From Symbiodinium natans (taxonomy: Eukaryota > Sar > Dinophyceae > Suessiales > Symbiodiniaceae): DNA of 64,000 nucleotides. Position numbers and translations under genes: made by a program. The stretch lies in NCBI GenBank assembly GCA_905221605.1, contig CAJNDS010002557.1, forward strand, positions 16,001 through 80,000, read 5' to 3'. The notes under the pieces were generated by a model that was not told the DNA's origin, ran no database searches, and saw nothing but the letters and a program-made list of their open reading frames with translations. Numbering within the stretch: the stretch's first letter is position 1; every line of letters begins with the position of its first letter. This document shows, piece by piece, positions 10,201 through 19,148 of this stretch.

Positions 10201-12574
10201 AAGTCGCTTGGCAACTGCGCAGCCCTGAATGTGTAAGCCTTGCATGACAGTGAACCAAGTCAAAGCTCTCACAAGCCCCTTAGGGCTTAGGGCGTAGGGC
10301 TTAGGGCTTAGGGCTTAGGGCTTAGGGTTTAGGGTTTAGGGTTTAGGGTTTAGGGTTTAGGGTTTAGGGTTTGGGTTTAGGGGTCAAAAGCCAAACACAA
10401 GTCAGGCCCGCCAGCGATCGAAGGGCGCCAGCAAAGCAGCCCAGCCGCGGCCAATCAGAGGTGCGGAAGGAAAATCCAATCTGCCCAGGAGCCCTAAACC
10501 CTAAACCCTAAACCCAAACCCTAAACCCTAAACCCCAAACCCTAAACCCTAGACCCTACCACCCTACAACCCTACAACCCTACAACCCGCACCATAAAAC
10601 CTAAACCAGACGCCCCAAACCCGTACAGAAGCCGGGATTTCGGATATGAAGCTTGCAGGGGAATTGCGGCGGTTCTGATAGTTGCGGATTCTGGAATCTT
10701 GTGGGCATATGAAGGGCACGCAGCTTTAGGGACACGCCCCACAGGGCAGAAGTCGTGAAGTCATCCTTGCTTGCGTCTACACCAGTGTGCTTCTAGGCTT
10801 CCATGATGACTGGGCTTGGGGCCCTAAACCCTAAACCCTAAACCCTAAACCGTAAACCCCTAATCATGGCCTTGCGAATGTCGGGCGAGAAGAGGATAGA
10901 CGCCAGATGCCGACGCACTGCCTCCTTGGTTCATGGGTTCCCTACCCCCTAAACCCTAAACCCTAAACCCGAAACCCGAAACCCGAAACCCGAAACCCTA
11001 AACCCTAAACCCTAAACCCTAGGTTCCCCCCGAAATGAAAATAACCTTGATTAGGCTTGATTGTACCGAAAAGTAGCCTTAATCATGGGAGAACCTAGGG
11101 GGGGGGGTTAGTATAGAGGGGGGGGGGGGGGGGTTGTAGGGAAACCCATGATTGGCTCAACTTGGGACTGACCACATGCTCTTGGCAACTCAAAGAAAAG
11201 AGGGCGGTGTGGAGTCCATCTAGCAGGAGCTGCACCCGAAACCCATAAGCCCCCTAAACCCTAAACCCTAAACCCCAAACCCTAAACCCTAAACCCCGAT
11301 GAGGCCCCCAAAGCGCCGTCGAGCATCGGGGTCGAGGGCCTGCGGTCACAGAGCGTTTGCGGAGAAATGGCGAAGTCCACAGGCGCAATAGGGGTTTAGG
11401 GTTTAGGGTTTAGGGTTTGGGGTTTAGGGTTTAGGGTTTAGGGTGACAAAAGCTACCAGATGTGTAGTTCTCTATCTTGGGTTTTGATTGCGGGGGTGTC
11501 CTTTTATGAGGTTCCGTACTATGCAAGGTTCCGTACTATACATAGGCTGTATATAGAACTGCCCATATGCTACCACGCCCCACATAGTCGCAATGAAGCA
11601 GCGGGGCCCTTGTTTTGTTTCCGAGGTCTCATGATCTTGCAGAAGAAGTCGGCAGAAACAAAACTGCACTTGGTTCCCTGAAACTCCATAAGTGCCTCAT
11701 TTGTTGGGATATCCTGGGTTTCAAGATACATGGTTGCGCTTGGGATTCTTAATAGGGAATATAATAAGGGGTACTATAATCCCTTTTAAGGACGGTTAGT
11801 ATAAGGGCGAAAAATCCCAAGGTTGCGCCTTTGAAGGTTGCTTTTCGCCAGTGGTGTACGTTCAAAGATGGCTGCCATCACCCAAACCCTAAACCCTAAA
11901 CCCTAAACCCTAAACCCTAAACCCTAAACCCCAAACCCCTGGGGCCCGAGCCATGAGATCCCAGATGTGCACCTCGTGCCATACTGCGAACTGCCTTCGC
12001 CAAGCACCGGAAAAAAACTCTTAGGGTTTAGGGTTTAGGGCTTAGGGTTTAGGGTTTAGGGTTCAGGGTTTAGGGTTTAGGGTTTAGGGTTTAGGGAGCA
12101 GCTTATATGAGGTAGAGCGAGGTACTCTTACAACTAAAACACCCTGCTGCCTCACACATCCAAGGGCTTGCTGAGGACACAAAAAAAACACTTCAAGCCC
12201 AACGCCTTACGGTCAGGGTGCAAGAAGGCACACATCCTGCCGTGGTGGGTAATATACGGGTTACCTCCCCTATGGTCCCTATACAAATAGACGATCAAAG
12301 GCCCCCTGCTGCAAGCCCTATGTCCAATGGGGGGGGGGGGGGGTGTGCAAGGGGGGTATGATACCCTATGACTTAACAATCACATCCTCGAAGCCTAAAC
12401 CCTAAACCCTAAACCCTAAAGCCTAAAGCCTAAACCCTAAACCCTAAACCCTAAACCCCATACACTTCGAAAAGCGCGAACAAGCTGCAGGATGGAGATC
12501 CCGAAGGTGTGCGGTGGCCATTCCGCATCCAAGCCAACAACGTTCGAGGAGGTGAGGATCTTCACCTTCAACAT
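7290..12574 (-). CDS. 3'-5' exonuclease domain gene, EXD3/Mut-7-like (partial, 10 exons)
   Basis: Ten minus-strand exons join without a frame break: 12478-12574, 11946-11983, 11306-11339, 10871-10917, 10408-10480, 10197-10265, 9722-9788, 8026-8091, 7437-7524, 7290-7348. Exon 1 gives VVGLDAEW followed by ISILQL (ExoI, Asp and Glu); exon 2 VHIWDLM; exon 4 ASILFSPDIRK; exon 5 IGFSFRTSDW (ExoII Asp); exon 8 LDKTEQCSNWAQ; exon 9 PLSDTQLHYAALDAHCLL (ExoIII, Tyr and Asp). All DEDDy metal ligands are present, so an active RNA or DNA 3'-5' exonuclease is expected from family knowledge. The order and the LDKTEQCSNW/RPL/YAALD signature match Mut-7/EXD3 more than WRN or RNase D. Every chosen intron is GC-AG. 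The transcript probably continues on both sides, so N- and C-terminal parts are unassigned. Exons 6-7 are the least certain. Confidence 0.85.
7775..8012. repeat. CCCTAAA array inside exonuclease intron
   Basis: About 33 units. It lies at the 5' side of intron 8 (7525-8025) of the exonuclease gene, starting about 15 nt from the GC donor. A TTTAGGG array (7555-7655) sits at the 3' side, giving an inverted pair. Confidence 0.9.
8101..8178. repeat. TTTAGGG array at intron 3' side
   Basis: About eleven units close to the acceptor of exonuclease intron 7 (8092-9721). The opposite array at 9665-9712 is close to the donor. Confidence 0.9.
8495..8660. repeat. Two-copy imperfect tandem repeat
   Basis: The words GGGTTAC, CTCGACCGGGCCAGCGTCCC and neighbouring bases occur twice about 105 bp apart inside the longest exonuclease intron. 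Confidence 0.6.
8800..9190. repeat. Two minisatellites in exonuclease intron
   Basis: 8800-9010 repeats a unit of about 30-35 bp built on CATGGTCTGGGAGAAGCCC. 9015-9185 repeats a unit built on GGTGCACCGGCAATTGTCTT, four to five copies. Frames open here are artefacts of repetition. Confidence 0.75.
9813..9905. repeat. TTTAGGG array at intron 3' side
   Basis: About thirteen units next to the acceptor of exonuclease intron 6 (9789-10196). A partial introner-like end (GGTACCGCTGGGCTATCAAG, about 10069-10088) lies in the same intron. Confidence 0.85.
10280..10385. repeat. Repeat tract forming most of a short intron
   Basis: CTTAGGG units grading into TTTAGGG make up most of the 142-bp exonuclease intron 5 (10266-10407). 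Little else is in the intron. Confidence 0.8.
11018..11100. repeat. Palindromic element
   Basis: Inverted ends CCCTAGGTTC and GAACCTAGGG about 60 bp apart with no coding capacity, inside exonuclease intron 3. It resembles the other small TIR elements but in a different family. Confidence 0.6.
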
Positions 12575-12591
12575 CTGGGTTTTGGGGTGGG

Positions 12592-12822
12592 GTTTAGGGT
12601 TTAGGGTTTAGGGTTTAGGGTTTAGGGTTTAGGGTTTAGGGTTTAGGGTTTAGGGTTTAGGGTTTAGGGTTTAGGGTTAGGTTTAGGGTTTAGGGTTTAG
12701 GGTTTAGGGTTTAGGGTTTAGGGTTTAGGGTTTAGGGTTTAGGGTTTAGGGTTTAGGGTTTAGGGTTTAGGGTTTAGGGTTTAGGGTTTAGGGTTTAGGG
12801 TTTAGGGTTTAGGGTTTAGGGG
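12592..12822. repeat. TTTAGGG array, about 32 units
   Basis: Second-longest near-pure array, with a single slipped unit near 12680. It lies just upstream, on the minus strand, of the first recognised exonuclease exon. Confidence 0.95.
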
Positions 12823-12906
12823 TCAAAATGATGATCCCTTTTGGGGTACCGGAAATATTCGGTGTCGTATTAGAATAGGGATCCAAAAAAAGGGACCATC
12901 ATTTCG
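12823..12906. repeat. Palindromic element
   Basis: Imperfect inverted ends TCAAAATGATGATCCCTTTT and AAAAAGGGACCATCATTTCGA next to the long TTTAGGG array. A small MITE-like hairpin. Confidence 0.6.
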
Positions 12907-13177
12907 ACAACCACCCATCTGAGTCTCGAAACTTAAGACACTGAAAGCGGGGCTCTTCCTGGCGCCGCCATGCCTTCCATGCCGGCCTAAACCCTGAACC
13001 CTGAACCCTGAACCCTGAACCCTGAAGGTCCCTAAACCCTAAGCCCTAAACCCGAAGCCCTAAACCCTAAACCCTAAACCCGAAACCCTAAACCCTAAAC
13101 CCACACACCTAAACCCTAAACCCACACACCTAAACCCACACAGGGACCCTAAGTTAGCACCACCCCCACCCCCCCCC

Positions 13178-13226
13178 GGTAGGGCCGAGAAACTGAATGC
13201 TTCAGGTCTTCCGCCTTCTGGAAAAG
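13178..13226 (-). CDS. Candidate exon upstream of the exonuclease domain
   Basis: After GGTGCAG the minus frame reads LFQKAEDLKHSVSRPYR. Helical composition fits an N-terminal helical region as in Mut-7-like proteins, but linkage to the exonuclease exons is inferred only from order and strand. Confidence 0.35.
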
Positions 13227-14124
13227 CTGCACCGGTACCTATACTGAACTTGGAATCCTAAACCCTAAACCCCAAACCCCAAACCCTAAACCCCAAACCC
13301 TAAACCCTAAACCCTAAACCCTAAACCCTCAACCCTAACCCCTAACCCCTAACCCCTAAACCCTAAACCCTAAACCCTAAACCCTAAACTCCGAATCCTA
13401 AACCCTAAACCCTAAAATCAAAAAGTTTTTCCAAGTATCCCCAAGGAACTTGGAGTTGGAGCGTGGGGATATGGAACCTGCGCCCACTCCAGGGGTTGAG
13501 GGGTGGGGGTTTAGGGTTTAGGGTTTAGGGTTTAGGGTTTAGGGTTTAGGGTTTAGGGTTTAGGGTTTAGGGTTTAGGGCTTGAGGGTTTAGGGGTTGAG
13601 GGTTTAGGGGTTGAGGGTTTAGGGTTTAGGGTTTAGAGTTCCGGGTGATACAAGAGATCTCTCCCCCCTACCCCGAACCCCCGAATCATCGTCAAGTCCC
13701 CCCAGACGAGCTCTCTCGCTCTAAACCCTAAACCCTAAATCCTAAACCCTAAAGCCTAAACCGTGCACGGAGCCTTGCAGACCAGGCAGGCCAATGCAAC
13801 GGCCCTGGGCCATTGGAGTGCCTCGGCAAGCAACAAGCATCCGTTCCGCGAAACTGGAGTTGACGGCTTAGGGTTTAGGCTTTAGGGTTTAGGGTTTAAA
13901 GTAAGTTTAGGGTTTAAGGAAATGAAGCAACTTAAGTTGATTTATCATGATACTGACCCCGCCTAAAACCCTCAACTAACACCCAAACCCCTCAGCCTCA
14001 AACACTAAAACCTAAACCCTGAAACCCTCAACCCCTAAAACTCTCAAACCCTAAATTCGAAACCCTAAAACCCTCAAGCCCTAAAACCCTCAAGCCCTAA
14101 CACCCAAACCCTCAAGCCCTAAAA

Positions 14125-14232
14125 CCCTAACCCTAAACCCTAAACCCTAAACCCTAAACCCTAAACCCTAAACCCTAAACCCTAAACCCTAAACCCTAAA
14201 CCCTAAACCCTAAACCCTAAACCCTAAACCCC
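14125..14232. repeat. CCCTAAA array
   Basis: About fifteen perfect units, preceded by degenerate CCCTCAA and CCCTAAAA variants from about 13970. Confidence 0.9.
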
Positions 14233-14254
14233 CCAAAAAACCCTAAAACCCTCC

Positions 14255-14345
14255 CTCGGCTGCCCAGCTGCAAGGCTTTCGCGGCCCAGGCCCAGGCCGC
14301 CGGGGGAGCCGAGAGGACCGGGTCGGCTGCCAGCGCCTCTCAAGC
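14255..14345 (-). CDS. Candidate helical exon
   Basis: Minus frame ALAADPVLSAPPAAWAWAAK then ALQLG after a GAG acceptor, between opposite arrays. Alanine-rich helix. All three frames are partly open because of GC content, so the frame is tentative. Confidence 0.35.
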
Positions 14346-14769
14346 GGGAGGCATTTGGGGGGAGGGGGGGGGGGGTTACGGTTTAGGGTTTAGGGTTTAG
14401 GGTTTAGGGTTAGGGTTTAGGGTTTAGGGTTTAGGGCTTAGGGCTTAGGGTTGAGGTTTGGGGTTTAGGGCTTGGGGCTTAGGGTTTAGGTTCTTTTTTT
14501 GGTTGGGGGGAGGGGGGGGGATAGACATGAGGGTTTAGGGCTGTTTAGGGCTTCAGAAGGTTTCGGGCTAATGCCATGGAGTTGCCAGGCGTATCTTGCA
14601 TCGATCTCCTACCACATGCTTCTTTCCTGCATTGAGCAGGGGATCGCATGGATTGTTTAAAAGAGACTTGAGGGTTTAGGGTTGACCAGGCTAGGATGCC
14701 AGGACATCTCATCTTTCCAGCAAAGCATCTCCACTCGCGGCAGCATCCAGAATCTTTAGGACCGTGGAA

Positions 14770-14825
14770 GCTGCCAATCACACATCCGCATGTTGCACGG
14801 AATTAGGAGCTCGTCGCAGTAGCTG
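14770..14825 (-). CDS. Candidate exon
   Basis: Minus frame SYCDELLIPCNMRMCDWQLP just inside a CCCTAAA tract. No family recognised. Confidence 0.3.
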
Positions 14826-15033
14826 CCCCCAACCCTAAACCCTAAACCCTAAACCCCAAACCCTAAACCCTAAGGGTGCAAATGTGCGCCGCAAAGGCAG
14901 ATGGCATTGAAGTTAAAGTTCTCGCTTTCATATCCCCAAATATACTGTCTGGCTTCTTGACCTTAATCTCGATTCAAAATTAGCTCTATTACCCTATACC
15001 CGGTTTAGGGTTTGAGGCTTAGGGTTACTAAAC

Positions 15034-15181
15034 CCAAAGCCCAAAACCCCAAAACCCCAAACCCCAAAACCCCAAAACCCCAAAACCCCAAAACCCCAAA
15101 ACCCCAAAACCCCAAAACCCCAAACCCAAAACCCTAAACCCTGAACACTAAACCCTAAACCCCAAACCCCAAACCCCAAAC
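15034..15181. repeat. Variant array dominated by CCCCAAAA octamers
   Basis: About ten consecutive AAAACCCC units, formally the TTTTGGGG repeat of some ciliate telomeres, embedded in CCCTAAA/CCCCAAA. Local spread of a length variant within the array. Confidence 0.85.
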
Positions 15182-15232
15182 CCCCCTAAACCCAGAAACC
15201 CTAAGCCCTAAACCCTAAACCCTAAGCCCCCA

Positions 15233-15288
15233 AGTTCCCTGCGCGGCGCCTGCAGCGCAGCCTCCAAAGCTCGGCGGTCTGTGCGCAC
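15233..15288 (-). CDS. Candidate helical exon
   Basis: Preceded by TTAG on the minus strand; open frame VRTDRRALEAALQAPRREL between CCCTAAA and TTTAGGG arrays. Amphipathic helix; no family assigned. Confidence 0.4.
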
Positions 15289-15394
15289 CTAAGAGGTGCA
15301 GGGCGTTTAGGGTTTAGGGTTTAGGGTTTAGGGTTTAGGGTTTAGGGTTTAGGGTTTCAGGGATTTGTGGGATCTCTGGGCGTAAGGGATTGGA

Positions 15395-15505
15395 TGACGA
15401 TCTTCGTCGGAGAGGCACCAAGATGCCCAGGGCCAACAGCGCCTCGCTCTCAAAGGCGCTCAGGGCATTGGGGCTGGCCTGCAGCGTCGCAACCGCGGTT
15501 GAAAA
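15395..15505 (-). CDS. Candidate helical exon
   Basis: Minus frame TAVATLQASPNALSAFESEA followed by LLALGILVPL. Helical and protein-like. Possible N-terminal part of the exonuclease transcript; linkage unproven. Confidence 0.4.
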
Positions 15506-16234
15506 AAAGCAGGCTCCAAAAACTCCTGGGGTTTAGGGTTTAGGGCTAGGGTTTAGAACAGCCTGTTCCCAGTTGGGCATCAACCTTACACTCTGCGAAC
15601 CCTGTACCCTCATTTTCCACCCGAGCACCAGTCCGCGCATGCCGATCGTAAGCTGTCTCGAATCTCCTCGTGTTTTGGGTAAGACTCTCCCTAAACCCTA
15701 TAAACCCCTATAAACCCTATAAACCCCTATAAACCCTATAAACCCCTGTAAACCCCATAAACCCTATAAACCCTAGATACCCTATAAACCCTAAACGCTT
15801 TCCTAGGTCTTTATACAGAGATGATCAAGGCCAAAGTGGGAGTCCCCGCGCGCGAGGGTGGACCGAAACGTTTTCCAGCAGCCGACATCACACGCTCGCT
15901 CTAAATCAGTCAGGGGGCCTAAGCCCCCAACCCTGAAGCTCAAGTTGTCGCACCCAACCCCAAACCCTAAACCCCAAACCCCAAACCATAAACCACAAAC
16001 CCCAAACCCTAAACCCCCAAACCCTAATCCCTACCCTTCACTTGTGAATTTCAGGGAACTTGACAGGCGATTGACCAGGATTTGCGCCAGTTCTTCTAGT
16101 CTTAAACCCCAAACCCCAAACCCCAAACCCCAAACCCCAAACCCCAAACCCTAAACCCTAAACCCTAAACCCTAAACCCTAAACCCTAAACCCCAAACCC
16201 TAAACCCTAAACCCTAAACCCCTAAAATCGAGAG

Positions 16235-16290
16235 CCTGCAGGTCGAGGACTGTGAAGAGGGCCACCGCTGAGGCGAAAGCAACTCGTGGT
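16235..16290 (-). CDS. Candidate hydrophobic exon
   Basis: Minus frame VAFASAVALFTVLDLQALDF between a CCCTAAA array and the long TTTAGGG array at 16303-16470. Competing frames are also open. Confidence 0.35.
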
Positions 16291-16302
16291 TGCCGAAGCC
16301 TT

Positions 16303-16470
16303 GGGTTTAGGGTTTAGGGTTTAGGGTTTAGGGTTTAGGGTTTAGGGTTTAGGGTTTAGGGTTTAGGGTTTAGGGTTTAGGGTTTAGGGTTTAGGGTTTA
16401 GGGTTTAGGGTTTAGGGTTTAGGGTTTGGGGTTTGGGGTTTAGGGTTTAGGGTGTAGGGTGTGGGGTTAG
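16303..16470. repeat. TTTAGGG array
   Basis: About 18 regular units followed by TTTGGGG, TGTAGGG and further decayed variants to about 16640. Confidence 0.9.
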
Positions 16471-17193
16471 GGCTTTAGGATCTAGGGTTTGCGGTTTAGG
16501 GATTGGAGGATTTAGGGTTTTAGGGCTTCCGGCTTAGTGTTTCGGGTTTAAGGGTTTGTGGTTTGGGTAGGTTACGGGTTTACGGCTTCGGGTTTGGGGT
16601 TTCCGGGGTTAAGGTGTTTCGGGTTTAGGCTTGAAGTTTTTCTAGGGTCCCAGGGCGGCTGATGGGGGGGAGTTCGGGTTGCCTTGCTTTAGGGCCTGCT
16701 TGCACAGCGTTGTTTTGGGCTGACGAGGGGAGTTGAGGCTTAGGGTTAGTACGGGGGCTGGGGACGACTTGGGAACACGGCGGGTCGTGCAGCCACAGCG
16801 TTCAAAGCCTCTGCCTCACAAGCCTCCCCAAACCAAAACCCTAAACCCTGAACCCTAAACCCTAAACCCTAAACCCTAAACCCTAAACCCTAAACTTACC
16901 CTAAACCCTGAAAAACTTAAGCCCTACGCACTAAACCCCAGACCAACCATCCCTATGATCCCGAAAACATAGGCACGACCTACCCCCCTCAAACGGTAAC
17001 CCTAAACCCTAAAGCCTAAAGCCTAAACCCTAAACCCTAAATCCTAAACCCTAAACCCTAAACCTCTGGACCTGCAGCTTTCGAGCTCAACATCTCCCCA
17101 AAAAACGATCTGAAAAACTAGGTGCTTAGGATTTGGAGGGTTTAGGGTTTAGGTTTTAGAGTTTAGGGTTTAGGGCCCACAAGACCCCCTTTA

Positions 17194-17342
17194 CAAAGGC
17201 TCGCACCTTCTTTCACTCATACCCTTGCGTTTGAGTCTATCCACTTGCTCTAGCACTGCCAGCTGGGCATATCACATCCAGCACCCAGGCTCAAACATTC
17301 AAAAGTCGAGCCCAGGGAATGCCAGCAAGAAAGAAACTCCCA
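17194..17342 (-). repeat. Split direct repeat B2
   Basis: 149 bp, identical to B1 at 17423-17571 except for one base. It marks the 3' end of the element on the minus strand. Confidence 0.9.
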
Positions 17343-17369
17343 GGCACTGTAAGCGGGAGGGCGGGAGGG

Positions 17370-17424
17370 AGCTGAAGAAGGGACTTGAGGTTTCATTCCA
17401 GCGGAGGTCGCCTTTACACATTCA
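17370..17424 (-). repeat. Split direct repeat A2
   Basis: 55 bp starting AGCTGAAGAAGGGACTTGAG, matching A1 at 24489-24543 without a visible mismatch. Confidence 0.9.
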
Positions 17425-17571
17425 AAGGCTCGCACCTTCTTTCACTCATACCCTTGCGGTTGAGTCTATCCACTTGCTCTAGCACTGCCAGCTGGGCATA
17501 TCACATCCAGCACCCAGGCTCAAACATTCAAAAGTCGAGCCCAGGGAATGCCAGCAAGAAAGAAACTCCCA
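17423..17571 (-). repeat. Split direct repeat B1
   Basis: Internal copy of the 149-bp repeat, directly downstream of the recombinase ORF on the minus strand. Confidence 0.9.
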
Positions 17572-17604
17572 CATCTCCCATCATCTCCATTGCAAGTGGA
17601 AACC

Positions 17605-19148
17605 TTAACAGCACCAAAGGGAATACCATACTTCGGTGGGGATCTTTTGCCGGGTCCACTGTACGGATTGTTCCAAGATAGCTGGAAAAGACACTGCAGC
17701 CTCCATGACATTCTCCCTGACGTGGACTGGAAGACTTGGATAAAATACTGACGACATCACTTCCTGGAGGTAAACCTCCATGACCCTGTGGGACATCCAT
17801 CTCCCACGCCTTCTCACCAGCTCAGCATCCTCCGAGACCTGGAGCTGGTGGGTAGCTCCGCCGGGCCTAAACGATCCAAGGTCCAAAGGCCTTGCGTGAT
17901 TCCTTGCCGTCGGTACGCCCAGCCTGTCAAGGATTGAATCGAATCTGCGCCTTAAAGTTTGCGACGACATCGGCCATAAACGTGAAGATGCTGGAAGTGA
18001 TGCAAAGGCCATGTCAATGCATTTCACCAAATCCTCCTGGTCGACCTTTGCAGCCTGATGACGAGCTGCTCGAAAGCGCGTCTTTGGCTCAACGATCCTC
18101 AACAAAACGTAGGGGTTGGCAAAGAGGACGTCGCGTGGTAGGACTAGAGAGGCGCGCAGTGATCCCGTTGCCTCACCTATCCGAAGCAAGCCGCCCCACG
18201 CCAAGGCAAAAATGCCAGCTTCGAGCCTCCAACCCCAAAGCAAACTCAGCGAGAGCATCGAAAGCAAGATTACAGCCGGCATCGCGACATGGTGAGTGTG
18301 CGGCTCCAAAGACATCCACTGAAAAGCGAGGTCCCAGGCACCCTGAAGCTGACGCCTCAAACTCGGCCTTTTTGCTGCAATGGCGTTTATAGTCTCAGCA
18401 TAATGCCAGTACGGTCTTCCTGCATCAAAAAGCTCACGGCCATATCGACAAAGGTATCCCACGATTGTCTCGGCAGGAGAAGCTTCAGTGGTTAGCAGGA
18501 ACTGCAGAGATGATCCGATGACTCGAAGCCATGCATCAAAACCATGGAGCAGCTTATCCCTATTATTGGAGGTCCTGAGCAGAACCGGCCGACCCTCGGG
18601 AAGGGACCTTCCAGCGCGGCTGCCTTGCCTCTGCCTGTCCTGATGGTTTCTGGGGCTCAAGGGGCCCTCACCAGGGTAACCGAGCGAGCTGTCAAACTCG
18701 CGGCGCGGCGGCCGGGGGCCTTCCTGCAGAAACTTAGGGGCGTTAGGGCTCTTAAGGTCGGCGGGTTCGGGAAGAGAGTCTCTAAACCTAGAACCAACAG
18801 CCCTAAGGAGACAAGAACCCCTATCCCTTGAAACCTTAAAGCTGAGGAGCAAAGCAAGACGGAACCAGGCCCCAACAGGAGCGCTCAGCTTTGCAAGCTC
18901 AAGAAGGCTGGAAAGAAAAGTGTCGGAAGCAACTGCAACAAGCGAAAGGCCGGCGGCCTCACGGACGGTCCTGTCCCTCGTGGGATCGTCTGCAGTGTTT
19001 AAACGCGTAGGCGCGTGATGGTACCCCGCGTAAATGCCGCCCGCTACTTGCCAAGCCGCAGCTCGACACAAGACGGGCCTCAGAAGGTGGGATGAGCTCC
19101 GACCTTTTGCCAAGGCGCCTCGCGCGACTGCAGAATCCAGCAGGAGGT
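17605..19148 (-). CDS. RNase H C-terminus and tyrosine recombinase of YR retrotransposon
   Basis: The frame is open from about 19148. It begins with the end of an RNase H domain (LLLDSAVARGALAKGRSSS with its Asp, then APTRLNTADDPTR), so it continues pol after a -1 frame change. The last ~300 residues are a tyrosine recombinase: RIGEA (catalytic Arg), SFRPGGATHQL (second Arg; Gly stands where His often sits), RRRGRWMS, and the likely nucleophile Tyr in MEVYLQEV. Expected role is insertion of the circular element DNA. The first codon of the longest open stretch (19113) is TTG, not ATG, so independent initiation is unlikely. It ends 34 bp before repeat B1. Confidence 0.8.

Noticed and set aside
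14994-16154. Short ORFs of Phe/Gly/Val/Trp or Pro/Lys/Asn repeats
   Set aside because: Direct translation of CCCCAAA/CCCTAAA arrays.
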